In this document: piece after piece, positions 1-7,349 of the stretch | How positions within the stretch are numbered: position 1 is the first letter of the stretch | Layout: each line of letters begins with the position of its first letter | Assembly: GCA_947447845.1 (NCBI GenBank) | Contig: CANFNO010000041.1 | Span: 1 to 11,283 of the forward strand | DNA: 11,283 nt | From: Burkholderiales bacterium | Lineage (GTDB): Bacteria > Pseudomonadota > Gammaproteobacteria > Burkholderiales > Burkholderiaceae | Reading direction: 5' to 3' | The notes under the pieces: model-generated | Databases searched by the model: none | What the model saw: only the letters and a program-made list of their open reading frames with translations | Told to the model about the DNA's origin: nothing | Made by a program: the position numbers and the translations under genes

Positions 1-341
1 ACGGCATCCACCCCGGCGGCGGCGGCGCGGTCAATGGCGCTGTGCCAGACATTCACGTTCGCGGCCTGCGGGTAGGTGTTAAGCGCCACGAGCACCTTGC
101 GCCCTCTTGCATGGGCATAGGCAATGCCGCTGTTGATGGCGGCCTCGTCAAAATTCAGACCGGCAAAGTTGCGTGCGTTGGTGGCATCCCGAAAGCCGAG
201 ATAGACGCAATCTGCACCCTCGTCGACTGCTGCCTTGAGTGCGGGCAGACTGCCCGCCGGGCACACCAACTCCATTTTCCGTGAGGGTGATTCGCCTGCT
301 ACTGACACGGGTGCGCTTGGCGCTTGGGTAGTCAAAACCAT
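1..341 (-). CDS. ubiU: UbiU, O2-independent ubiquinone hydroxylation protein (U32 peptidase family), 5' part
   Basis: Reading the minus strand from the ATG at 341 gives 113 codons open to the window edge. The core starts MELVCPAGSLPALKAAVD, followed by GADCVYLGFRDATNARNFAGLNF, the typical N-terminus of UbiU (former YhbU) of the U32 peptidase-like family. UbiU acts with UbiV as an iron-sulfur protein pair hydroxylating the ubiquinone ring without oxygen; the cluster cysteines lie beyond the window. Known members often begin at MEL, which here is codon 23 (ATG at 275). The 22 preceding residues (rich in A, S, P, T) are either a real extension or a mis-set start; neither ATG has a strong Shine-Dalgarno. 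Divergent from the aldolase gene at 529. The family implies a facultatively anaerobic lifestyle. Family call is firm, start is not. Confidence 0.85.
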   Translation of the reverse strand, partial: MVLTTQAPSAPVSVAGESPSRKMELVCPAGSLPALKAAVDEGADCVYLGFRDATNARNFAGLNFDEAAINSGIAYAHARGRKVLVALNTYPQAANVNVWHSAIDRAAAAGVDA

Positions 342-434
342 GGAAAAAGGCCCGGCCCCGGCATCATAAAAACGTCAGCAAATCAGGCAAAAGAAGTTGT
401 AGGGCGAAGCTAACAGCCCCTTGCCGCAAGGCCA

Positions 435-448
435 CTGATGTAGGTCAA
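435..448. promoter_or_regulatory. Candidate FNR/ANR-type box
   Basis: The 14-mer CTGATGTAGGTCAA matches the FNR/ANR consensus TTGAT-N4-ATCAA at 8 of 10 half-site positions with the right spacer. It lies in the 187-base divergent region between ubiU (start 341, minus) and the class II aldolase gene (start 529, plus). Oxygen-responsive control by FNR/ANR proteins is known for ubiT/U/V genes in other proteobacteria, so ubiU is the likelier target. I could not place a convincing -10 hexamer at the ideal distance on either strand. Confidence 0.45.
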
Positions 449-528
449 CCACGCCACAGAAAGCGGCGCTGGCAAATGGGCGCACAAATGCTAATCTGTC
501 GCACCTATAAACCGCCCGGCCAAGAAAT

Positions 529-1257
529 ATGAACAACCAGCACTACGAAGACTTTGCATCTGAAGCCGTCGCCCAGCTACGCGCCGATCTGGCTTTGGCC
601 CTGCGGGCGGCAGCCTTTCACGGCTTGGCCGAGGGTGTCTGCAACCATTTCAGCGTCGAGTTGCCGGATCAGTCCGGGCGCTTTCTGCTGAACCCGCGCG
701 GCCTGCTGTGGGAAGAGGTGCAGGCCGATGACATTGTGCTGATTGATGTGCACGGCAACATCCTGGCCGGTCGCCATGCGGTGGAGCCCACTGCCATGTA
801 CATCCACGCGGCCATCCACCGCATCGCCAAAAAGGCCTGCGTGCTGCACACCCATATGCCTTACGCCACGGCGCTGTCGCTCACGCCGCAGCGCATGCTG
901 GACACAACTCTTTCGCAAAACGCCATGCGCTTTCATGGCCGCACGGCGGCCGACCCGCACTACAACGGGCTGGCCCTGGATAGTGCCGAGGGCGAACGCA
1001 TTGCGCATGCCATGCAGGGTGCTGACGTGGTGTTTTTGGGCAACCACGGTGTGGTGGTCTGCGCCCAGCGTATGGACTACGCCTACGACGATCTGTACTA
1101 TTTGGAGCGTGCCTGCTGCGTGCAGGTGCTGGCCCAGTCCACGGGCCAGCACCTGGCGCCGGCCTCCCCGGCCATTGCCCAAAAGGTGATGGAGCAGACC
1201 ATCGGTGAGCGCCTGCAGTCTGAATTATTCTTTGCCGCCCTGGGCAGAAAGCTGTGA
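529..1257 (+). CDS. Class II aldolase/adducin family protein
   Basis: 242-residue cytoplasmic protein of the class II aldolase (fuculose-1-phosphate aldolase-like) fold, the usual length for the family. Visible elements: a CNHFSVELP segment at residues 38-46 in the place of the family's GN-S loop, NPRG at 55-58, the acidic residue E86 in a VEPTAMYIHAAIH stretch, the zinc-binding pair H107-T-H109, and a third ligand H173 in GNHG. The metal site therefore looks intact and an active enzyme is likely. The family includes sugar-phosphate aldolases, epimerases and decarboxylases; I cannot tell the substrate. The start ATG follows a weak purine-rich AAGAAAT. It ends 7 bases before the aminotransferase gene, so the two are very probably co-transcribed and may act in one pathway. 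Confidence 0.85.
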   Translation: MNNQHYEDFASEAVAQLRADLALALRAAAFHGLAEGVCNHFSVELPDQSGRFLLNPRGLLWEEVQADDIVLIDVHGNILAGRHAVEPTAMYIHAAIHRIAKKACVLHTHMPYATALSLTPQRMLDTTLSQNAMRFHGRTAADPHYNGLALDSAEGERIAHAMQGADVVFLGNHGVVVCAQRMDYAYDDLYYLERACCVQVLAQSTGQHLAPASPAIAQKVMEQTIGERLQSELFFAALGRKL

Positions 1258-1264
1258 GAAAAAT

Positions 1265-2167
1265 ATGAGTTCACCTGATTACTCCAAAGGGGTCGCATGT
1301 GTGCGCGGCCAGTACGTGCCGATTGCCGAGGCCAGCATCCCGATCACCGACTGGGGCTTTTTGCGCTCCGACGCCACCTACGACGTGGTCACCGTCTGGG
1401 ACGGCGCCTTCTTCCGCATCGACGCGCATCTGGAGCGATTTCTGCTGAGCTGCAAGCGCTGGCGTCTGGACCCCGGTCTCAGCGCCGAGCAGATCGCAGA
1501 CACCTTGACGCAGTGCGTGCGCCTGAGCGGACTGCGTTCCTCCTACGTGGAGATGATCTGCACGCGTGGCCAGCCGCCGTGGGGTTCACGCGACCCGCGC
1601 CTGGCGGTCAACCAGTTTTATGCCTTTGCCGTGCCCTATGTCTGGCTGGCCAATGAAGCGCAGCGCGCCAACGGGCTGCACCTGAATATCAGCGATGTGC
1701 AACGCATCCCGTCGGCCTCTGTCGACCCGCGCGCCAAGAACTACCACTGGAATGACCTGACCATGGGCCTGCTGGGTGCGCTGGACGCCGGTGCCGACAG
1801 CGTGGTGCTGGTGGATGCGCAAGGCAACGTGGTCGAGGGGCCGGGCTTCAATGTGTTTTGCGTGCGTCAGGGTGCGGTGGTGACACCGGCACAGGGCATG
1901 CTCGAAGGCATCTCACGCCGCACGGTGATCGAGATGGCGCAGTCGCTGAAGCTGGAAGTGCAGGTACGTGCCCTGCCCGCCGCTGAGTTGCGCAGCGCAG
2001 ACGAGGTGTTCCTTTCCACCTCGGGCGGCGGTGTGTTACCGGTAACCGTGGTGGATGGTGTGGCAATAGGCGACGGCAAACCCGGCGCTATTACTCGCCG
2101 GCTGGTGGATACCTATTGGGCCTGGCATAGCGACCCGGCGTTGAACCGCGCGATCGACTACGCCTGA
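1265..2167 (+). CDS. PLP-dependent class IV aminotransferase
   Basis: 300-residue fold-type IV PLP enzyme (branched-chain/D-amino-acid aminotransferase and aminodeoxychorismate lyase superfamily). Visible: the ITDWGFLRSDATYDVV N-terminal segment (27-42), HLERF at 55-59, the catalytic lysine K158 in RAKNYHW, E191 in VEGPGFNVF (PLP-ring nitrogen contact) and a phosphate-binding STSGGG turn at 251-256. All expected catalytic features are present. The start at 1265 gives family-like length; an upstream in-frame start at 1205 would overlap the aldolase gene by 53 bases and adds residues out of keeping with the family. Only 7 bases separate it from the upstream aldolase stop codon. Substrate unknown: sequence alone does not separate L-branched-chain, D-amino-acid or amine transaminases. 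Probable partner of the adjacent aldolase-fold enzyme. Confidence 0.87.
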   Translation: MSSPDYSKGVACVRGQYVPIAEASIPITDWGFLRSDATYDVVTVWDGAFFRIDAHLERFLLSCKRWRLDPGLSAEQIADTLTQCVRLSGLRSSYVEMICTRGQPPWGSRDPRLAVNQFYAFAVPYVWLANEAQRANGLHLNISDVQRIPSASVDPRAKNYHWNDLTMGLLGALDAGADSVVLVDAQGNVVEGPGFNVFCVRQGAVVTPAQGMLEGISRRTVIEMAQSLKLEVQVRALPAAELRSADEVFLSTSGGGVLPVTVVDGVAIGDGKPGAITRRLVDTYWAWHSDPALNRAIDYA

Positions 2168-2208
2168 TGCCTTGCTGGAGGCAGACTCGCGCTAAGCTTC
2201 TGCCTTTT
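2168..2208 (+). terminator. Attenuator-like pair of alternative hairpins
   Basis: Immediately after the aminotransferase stop, AGGCAGA (2179-2185) can pair with TCTGCCT (2199-2205), followed by TTTT (2205-2208), which resembles a weak intrinsic terminator. The same AGGCA can instead pair with TGCCT at 2168-2172 over a 6-base loop, so the two stems exclude each other. It lies directly upstream of the carboxymuconolactone-decarboxylase-like gene. Short stems; function is an inference. Confidence 0.35.
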
Positions 2209-2222
2209 CATGAAGTATCCAC

Positions 2223-2621
2223 ATGAGCGATCCACAATTTGATGCCGGGCTTGCCATGCGCAAGCAGGTCATGGGCGAAGACTTTGTTGCCCGCGCCTTT
2301 GAAGGCGTGACCGAATTTACCGCCCCCTTGCAGCAGCACATTACCCGCAATGCCTGGGGCGATGTCTGGCAACGCCCGGGGCTGGACCTCAAGACCCGCA
2401 GCTTGATCACCGTGGCCATGCTGACCGCGCTGGGCAAGCAGAACGAACTCAAAGGCCATGTGCGCGGCGCCCTCAACAACGGGGCCAGCGTGCAGGAGAT
2501 TCAGGAGGTGCTGCTACACGCCACTGTTTACTGTGGCGTGCCCGCCTCTGTGGAGGCTTTTCGCAGCGCCGCCGAGGTCGTGAATGGTTTGGAAGCGGGC
2601 AGCGCACCAGCAAAAAAATAG
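2223..2621 (+). CDS. Carboxymuconolactone decarboxylase family protein (PcaC-like)
   Basis: 132-residue all-helical protein, the size of stand-alone PcaC. Typical PcaC-like stretches are MRKQVMGEDFV (12-22), TEFTAPLQQHITR (30-42), WGDVWQRPGLDLKTRSL (45-61), KGHVRGALNNG (77-87) and HATVYCGVPASVEAF (99-113). PcaC decarboxylates 4-carboxymuconolactone in the ortho-cleavage (3-oxoadipate) branch of protocatechuate degradation. Here it sits behind an aminotransferase, not in a pca operon, so another substrate is plausible and the name should stay at family level. The spacing of 55 bases from the upstream gene contains a possible attenuator. The stop codon TAG overlaps the first base of the downstream terminator stem. 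No clear Shine-Dalgarno precedes the start. The C-terminus ends in a short Ala/Lys tail. Confidence 0.82.
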   Translation: MSDPQFDAGLAMRKQVMGEDFVARAFEGVTEFTAPLQQHITRNAWGDVWQRPGLDLKTRSLITVAMLTALGKQNELKGHVRGALNNGASVQEIQEVLLHATVYCGVPASVEAFRSAAEVVNGLEAGSAPAKK

Positions 2622-2638
2622 GCCCGATTTCTCGGGCC
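2612..2638 (-). terminator. Intrinsic terminator of icd (overlaps end of convergent gene)
   Basis: GGCCCGA (2621-2627) and TCGGGCC (2632-2638) form a perfect 7-bp stem with a 4-base loop. On the minus strand the stem is followed by TATTTTTTT (2620-2612), a proper U-run, so it fits best as the terminator of the isocitrate dehydrogenase gene ending at 2705. For the plus-strand gene the same stem has only a weak downstream T tract. The U-run template encodes the Lys-Lys end of the convergent gene. Confidence 0.75.
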
Positions 2639-2704
2639 CATTTCAGATCTACCAGCTCACCGGTTGCACGCTAAGGCGCGCAGTCGGTCCGGTCTAGCTA
2701 TCTC

Positions 2705-4939
2705 TTAAGCAGCAGCATCAATGATGGCGTTGAAAGTCGGGCTTGGGCGCATCACAGCCAGAACCTTGTCCTTGTCGGCCAGGTAGTAGCCACCGATATC
2801 AACCGGCTTGCCCTGCACCGCTTTGAGCTCGTCGGTGATCTTGGCTTCGTTATCCGCCAGTGCCTTGGCCATGGGAGCAAAGTGCGCCGCCAGTTCCGTA
2901 TCTTCCGTCTGTGCGGCCAATTCCTGGGCCCAGTACATAGCCAGGTAAAACTGGCTGCCACGGTTGTCGAGTTGGCCGGTCTTGGGGCTTGGGCCCTTGT
3001 TGTTGTCCAGCAGTTTGCCAGTGGCTGCATCCAGCGCTTTGGACAGGATCTTGGCCTTGTTGTTGCCGGTCTTGATACCCAGGTCTTCCATACTCACGGC
3101 CAGCGCCAGGAACTCGCCCAACGAATCCCAACGCAGGTGGTTTTCTTCCACCAGTTGCTGCACATGCTTGGGGGCGGAACCACCGGCACCGGTTTCGTAC
3201 ATGCCGCCACCAGCCATCAAAGGCACGATGGACAGCATCTTGGCGCTGGTGCCCAGTTCCATGATGGGGAACAGGTCGGTCAGGTAGTCGCGCAGGATGT
3301 TGCCAGTCGCGCTGATGGTGTCCAGACCGCGGATGACGCGCTCCAGCGAGTAGCGCATGGCTCGCACCTGGCTCATGATCTGGATGTCCAGACCGGCCGT
3401 ATTGTGCTCGTGCAGGTACATCTTGACCTTGGTGATCAGTTGCGCTTCGTGCGGGCGGTACTGGTCGAGCCAGAACACCACCGGCATGCCGGAGTTGCGG
3501 GCACGGGTAACGGCTAGTTTGACCCAGTCGCGGATGGCAGCGTCTTTGCACTGGCACATGCGCCAGATGTCACCGGCTTCGACGTTCTGGCTGAGCAGCA
3601 CTTCGCCGCTGGCGACGTCGGTGATGTTGGCCACGCCGTCTTCGGCAATCTCGAAGGTCTTGTCGTGCGAGCCGTATTCTTCGGCCTGCTGGGCCATCAA
3701 ACCCACATTGGGCACGGTGCCCATGGTCTTGGGATCGAAGGCGCCATGCCATTTGCAGAAGTTGATGATTTCCTGATAAATGCGGGCAAAGGTCGATTCG
3801 GGCATCACGGCCTTGACGTCCTTCAGGCGACCATCGGCGCCCCACATCTTGCCGCCGTTGCGAATCATGGCCGGCATGGAGGCGTCCACAATGATGTCAT
3901 TGGGCGAGTGGAAATTGGTAATGCCCTTGGCCGAGTCGACCATGGCCAACTCGGGGCGGTGCTCGTGGCAGGCGTGCAGGTCGCGCTTGATCTCGTCCTG
4001 CTTGCTCTGAGGCAGGGTGGAAATCTTGTCGTACAGATTGGCCATACCGTTGTTCACGTTGACGCCGATTTCTTCAAACAACTTGCCGTGCTTCTCGAAG
4101 GCTTCGCGGTAGAAAATCTTGACGCAGTGGCCGAACACGATGGGGTGCGACACCTTCATCATGGTGGCCTTGACGTGCAGCGAGAACATCACGCCGGTCT
4201 TGCGCGCATCTTCAATTTCCTGCTCGTAGAAGGCTTCCAGAGCCTTCTTGCTCATGAACATGCTGTCGATGACTTCGCGGTCCAGCAGCTTGGTGCTGGG
4301 CTTCAGGACAATGGTCTTGCCGGATTTGGTGATGAGCTCCATCCGCACTTCACGGGCGCGGTCCAGAGTCATGGACTTTTCGCCATGGTAGAAGTCGCCG
4401 CTGTGCATGTGCGACACGTGTGAGCGCGAAGCCTGGCTCCACTCGGCCATGCTGTGCGGGTTCTTGCGGGCAAATTCCTTGACGGCCTTGGGCGCACGGC
4501 GATCGGAGTTGCCTTCACGCAGCACCGGGTTCACAGAAGAGCCGATGCAACGGGCATAGCGCGCGCGAATGGCCTTTTCTTCGTCAGTCTTGGGATCTTC
4601 CGGGTAGTCCGGCAGGGCGTAGCCCTTGCCCTGCAGTTCGCGGATGCAGGCAATCAACTGGCCCACAGAGGCGCTGATATTGGGCAGCTTGATGATGTTG
4701 GCTTCGGGCTTGAAGGTCAGCTTGCCCAATTCGGTCAGGGTGTCAGGCGCGCGCTGCGCTTCGGTCAGGTTTTCGGGGAAGGACGCCAGCACGCGGGCAG
4801 CCACCGAAATATCACTCTCAGCCACTTCAATATTGGCCGGCTTGGCAAAGCTGCGGATGATGGGCAGGAACGCACAGGTGGCCAAAAACGGCGCTTCATC
4901 TGTGAGTGTGTAAATGATTTTTGACTTGTCGGCGGCCAT
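2705..4939 (-). CDS. icd: Monomeric NADP-dependent isocitrate dehydrogenase
   Basis: 744-residue cytosolic enzyme of the monomeric (about 80 kDa) IDH family, full length. It oxidatively decarboxylates isocitrate to 2-oxoglutarate, making NADPH, in the TCA cycle. Counting residues, substrate-binding features known from the Azotobacter vinelandii enzyme fall at a constant small offset: S134/N137/R141/R147 in [17 protein letters not shown]257 in [13 protein letters not shown]352 in [13 protein letters not shown], and R550/D551/D555 in [12 protein letters not shown], the last with D352 being the metal ligands. A further family block is [18 protein letters not shown] at 562-579. The start is supported by AGAGGGG seven bases upstream. 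It is a single-gene unit: a terminator lies just downstream, and 174 noncoding bases separate it from the YHS gene. Several long plus-strand frames across it are antisense shadows. Confidence 0.97.
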   Translation of the reverse strand: MAADKSKIIYTLTDEAPFLATCAFLPIIRSFAKPANIEVAESDISVAARVLASFPENLTEAQRAPDTLTELGKLTFKPEANIIKLPNISASVGQLIACIRELQGKGYALPDYPEDPKTDEEKAIRARYARCIGSSVNPVLREGNSDRRAPKAVKEFARKNPHSMAEWSQASRSHVSHMHSGDFYHGEKSMTLDRAREVRMELITKSGKTIVLKPSTKLLDREVIDSMFMSKKALEAFYEQEIEDARKTGVMFSLHVKATMMKVSHPIVFGHCVKIFYREAFEKHGKLFEEIGVNVNNGMANLYDKISTLPQSKQDEIKRDLHACHEHRPELAMVDSAKGITNFHSPNDIIVDASMPAMIRNGGKMWGADGRLKDVKAVMPESTFARIYQEIINFCKWHGAFDPKTMGTVPNVGLMAQQAEEYGSHDKTFEIAEDGVANITDVASGEVLLSQNVEAGDIWRMCQCKDAAIRDWVKLAVTRARNSGMPVVFWLDQYRPHEAQLITKVKMYLHEHNTAGLDIQIMSQVRAMRYSLERVIRGLDTISATGNILRDYLTDLFPIMELGTSAKMLSIVPLMAGGGMYETGAGGSAPKHVQQLVEENHLRWDSLGEFLALAVSMEDLGIKTGNNKAKILSKALDAATGKLLDNNKGPSPKTGQLDNRGSQFYLAMYWAQELAAQTEDTELAAHFAPMAKALADNEAKITDELKAVQGKPVDIGGYYLADKDKVLAVMRPSPTFNAIIDAAA

Positions 4940-5092
4940 TGGTACCCCTCTTGCTATTTGGTTGATCGATTTTTTTGAAATCGCGCTACTGTATTCGATG
5001 ACGGTGTCAGCAAACTGACTACGGAAATGTACGACTTTTGCTGGGCCAGCAGCCCGAACGGCGGCGACTTAGGCGCCTCTTGAGTGGAAATG

Positions 5093-5106
5093 TTGACCTA
5101 GGCCAA
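5093..5106. promoter_or_regulatory. FNR/ANR-like near-palindrome upstream of icd
   Basis: TTGACCTAGGCCAA is a near-perfect inverted repeat around CTAG and matches TTGAT-N4-ATCAA at 7 of 10 half-site positions. It sits about 150 bases upstream of the icd start, just beyond the end of the YHS gene. A TAAGTC stretch at 5071-5066 (minus strand) lies near where a -10 element would be for a class II activator site, but matches the consensus poorly. Tentative. Confidence 0.3.
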
Positions 5107-5113
5107 TGGTTCC

Positions 5114-5398
5114 CTAGATCAACCACAAACCCAGAGAGACCAGCGCCATCAGAAGCAATCCGGCAGACAGCAGGCGCGCAGGCGCCCAGCGTGCAAGCGC
5201 ACTTTCTGGCTGGGCGGCTGGGGCCGGAGCAGGGGCCAGGCTTTGTCCCGCAAAGCGCTCCCCCTGTTTCGCAAATCGGGTCTTGCACTTGGTACCGCAA
5301 AAAAAATAGCTTTGGCCTTGGCGTTCCAGATGATGAAACGATTTGTCGGTCACCGTCATGCCGCACACGGGATCTTTTAATACACAGTTACTTTCCAT
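5114..5398 (-). CDS. YHS-domain protein with C-terminal membrane segment
   Basis: 94 residues from the ATG at 5398. Residues 9-46 form a YHS domain (named for its Tyr-His-Ser motif), beginning DPVCGMTV, with cysteines C12, C34 and C38 of the CGM and FCGTKC motifs; such domains occur in heavy-metal P-type ATPases and metal-handling proteins. A Pro/Ala/Gln-rich linker (about 54-66) leads to one hydrophobic segment at 77-94 (LLSAGLLLMALVSLGLWLI) ending at the C-terminus, so it is probably a tail-anchored membrane protein with a cytoplasmic metal-binding domain. A longer frame begins at 5485, but the extra 29 residues look unlike the family and the YHS domain normally lies near the N-terminus. 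No convincing ribosome site. Metal or partner unknown; not obviously in an operon with icd. Confidence 0.72.
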   Translation of the reverse strand: MESNCVLKDPVCGMTVTDKSFHHLERQGQSYFFCGTKCKTRFAKQGERFAGQSLAPAPAPAAQPESALARWAPARLLSAGLLLMALVSLGLWLI

Positions 5399-5619
5399 AG
5401 GGCCATTTTGCGCTACAACGGCACCCGGTTCTGTTGACCCCAGAGCGCGAACGAATGGGTGTTCAGCGAGATGGCATTCCAGCAACCTGCCCTTTTGACC
5501 GGCGAAGTTGAATCAAACCTGAGTTACCCAAACGCAATACCGGCTCGCAGAAAATTTCGCAGAATCGCTACTTTTATCCTTCAAATATCGCTCCATTCCC
5601 GATCGCTTTACCCAAGTCC

Positions 5620-6134
5620 GCACAGGGTTGTCACCGGCCCCATGCCTGCAGAATCATTGCGGTCAGCCTTGGGAGTGTCTCGCCCCACTCTCGGGAGAAC
5701 ATATGCCCTGCGGGACAATTTTCGAGGCTTAGCCGACATACCGGTTTATCGCGTCAATGAGGCAGGCAAATCAAACCACCAGGACTGCCGCCGGACGTGC
5801 GGCATTGGAGTGATACCGACGCGCTACGTGCCTTGCTGCTGAAGCACTCACCGTGAGGAATCCATGGTGATTGGTGGTGGGCGTTGGCGCACAGCGCCTT
5901 TTGGAAATTCAAAGTTTAGACAGACTCGGAGCGAACGGTCGACGTGACCTGCTTTCGTTGGCTTCGCTCGATGGGCATTTCGTAAGTAGAGCCAACGCAC
6001 CCTGGCCCGTAGTCACTTCAGAATTGGGTAGGCAGAAGGTCATCACCTCACCGGCTCATGATGCAGCGGCATTTCTGTATGCGTTCGGAACCCTTATCGG
6101 GAACACCGATATGCACAGCGAATCGCAAGGCTAG
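5620..6134 (+). pseudogene. Degraded HipA-like (YjjJ-type) serine/threonine kinase gene
   Basis: Fragments in three reading frames run in family order. The first (about 5627-5767) has a helix-turn-helix-like AESLRSALGVSRPTL and then TYALRDNFRGLADIPVYRVNEAG, resembling the N-terminal part of the HipA-like YjjJ group. The second (5812-5856) reads DTDALRALLLKHSP before a stop. The third (5871-6134, no ATG) reads QRLLEIQSLDRLGANGRRDLLSLASLDGHF and ends FGTLIGNTDMHSESQG; GNTDMH is the catalytic loop of HipA kinases. The intact family is roughly 430 residues, so at least two internal deletions with frameshifts have occurred, and everything after the catalytic loop, including the metal-binding segment, is gone. 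Non-functional. Family recognition is from memory of motifs; the call of decay is firm because frames change twice. Confidence 0.72.
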
Positions 6135-6163
6135 GATAGGACGCGCGTTCAATGCGCCTCCAC

Positions 6164-7312
6164 TCACTCATCTTCACCCCCGAATTCCCCGCTCAACTCC
6201 GCCTCAATCTGCTCAATGGTCGGCAGGCTGCCTTCCAGCTCTTGTGGCAGTGCGCGGGTTAGCTGGGTTTCCCATTCGGCCACGCTAATGGGTTGGGTGC
6301 TACCGGCCAGGGCGTATTCCACCAGCACACGGTTTTTCTCGCGCACCAGCAACAGGCCCAGGGTGGGTTTGTCGTCGGGGTGGGACAGCAGGCGGTCTAC
6401 GGCGGTCATGTACATGCCAAGTTGGGCACCGTCGCCGGGCTCAAACTTGCGTGCCTTGAGTTCAATGACGACGTAGCAGCGCAGTTTGAGGTGGTAGAAA
6501 AGCAGGTCGAGGTAGAAATCTTCGTCGCCAATTTCCAGATGCACTTGGCGACCCACAAAGGCGAAGCCCTGACCGAGTTCGAGCAAGAACTTCTGGATGT
6601 GATCAATCAGTCCCTGCTCCAACTGCTGCTCCCGGCGCGGTGCATCGGTGCCCAGAAAGTCAAACAGGTAGGGGTCTTTGAAAATTTGGACCGCCATGTC
6701 CGAGTCGGGCGGCGGCATGGTGGCGGGGAAGTTGTTTTGTGCCTTGCCGTGACGCAGGTGGCTGCGACCATCAATCTGTGCAACGAGGATGTTGCGTGAC
6801 CAACCATGCTCGACTGTCTTGGCTGCGTATCAAAGTCGTTCTTCGGCATTGGTCAGCTTTTCTAGCAAGGTGAGGTTGTGGTACCAGGTCACTTGTGCAA
6901 GCGACGCTTGCACAAGTGACCGGTCAGGCCAAGTGGTGGCAAAAGCACGCATGTATTTGAGGTTGCGGGGCGAAAAGCCTTTCATATCTGGGAAAGCCTC
7001 ACGCAGGTCGGCTGCCAGTCGTTCGATGACCTTGGTGCCGTAACCTTGCTCGGCTTGCTTTTGCAGGATGCGTTGGCCAATGTCCCAATACAGCAGCACC
7101 ATGACACTGTTGCTGGCCAGCACCAGACGCAGGCGCTCGCCGCGGATGCGGCCCTTGATCTCAGTGAGCCATGCCGCATAGTCGACGGGCATGTCACTTG
7201 CCTGTGCTGCCACCGGGAACATGGCACTTCGGTCTACGCGGCCACGCTGGACGCGCTGGGGTTGATCAGCATGGGCCTTAACCGAAGTGGGCTTCTTGGA
7301 CTTAGATGACAT
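6164..7312 (-). pseudogene. yhcG-like: DUF1016/YhcG-type PD-(D/E)XK nuclease gene with one in-frame TGA
   Basis: One frame runs from the ATG at 7312 to the stop at 6164 (382 codons, normal for the family) except for a TGA at 6832-6830, codon 161. Before it lie a basic Ser/Lys tail and the helical N-terminal domain (YAAWLTEIKGRI at about 45-56, YWDIGQRI, GFSPRNLKYMRAFA, TWYHNLTLLEKL). After it the same frame continues YAAKTVEHGWSRNILVAQID and then the nuclease domain: DPYLFDFLG, GFAFVGRQVHLEIGDEDFYLDLLFYHLKLRCYVVIELKA, with D...ELK as the PD-(D/E)XK core. Relatives carry RLWYA where this reads RL-stop-YA, so a single TGG to TGA change explains the break. Family members are linked to DNA processing and often sit near restriction systems or mobile DNA. 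Either a recent pseudogene, a base-call error, or two separately translated halves. It lies tail to tail with the hipA relic. Confidence 0.85.
6887..6921. repeat. Perfect 35-base palindrome inside the yhcG-like gene
   Basis: GGTCACTTGTGCAAGCG (6887-6903) is followed by one A and then its exact reverse complement (6905-6921): two 17-base arms with a single-base centre. It encodes SLVQASLAQVT in the N-terminal domain, close to what the family normally has at this place, so protein sense is kept while the DNA is symmetrical. Could be a quasi-palindrome-corrected sequence or a protein-binding site. Confidence 0.9.
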
Positions 7313-7349
7313 GCATGGTCTTCTGGTTTTATCCGGGTATTGGAATGAT

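Noticed and set aside
42..284. 80-codon plus-strand frame at the left edge
   Set aside because: Lies antisense to ubiU, whose N-terminal family sequence is unmistakable.
577..1182. 201-codon minus-strand frame opposite the class II aldolase gene
   Set aside because: Shadow frame; the plus-strand product has the full zinc-site pattern.
3665..4423. 252-codon plus-strand frame opposite icd
   Set aside because: G/C-rich third positions of icd keep the opposite strand open; no family features.
4967..4983. CGATTT/AAATCG inverted repeat just upstream of icd
   Set aside because: Six-base A/T-rich stem with a T-run; common by chance, and it lies in the leader close to the ribosome site. No separate role supported.
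5006..5019. GTCAG/CTGAC inverted repeat in the icd leader
   Set aside because: Five-base arms are expected by chance in a window of this size.
5459..5842. Intact 127-residue protein
   Set aside because: Only its middle part resembles a known family (HipA/YjjJ N-terminus), and the continuation is in other frames, so it is read as part of a pseudogene.
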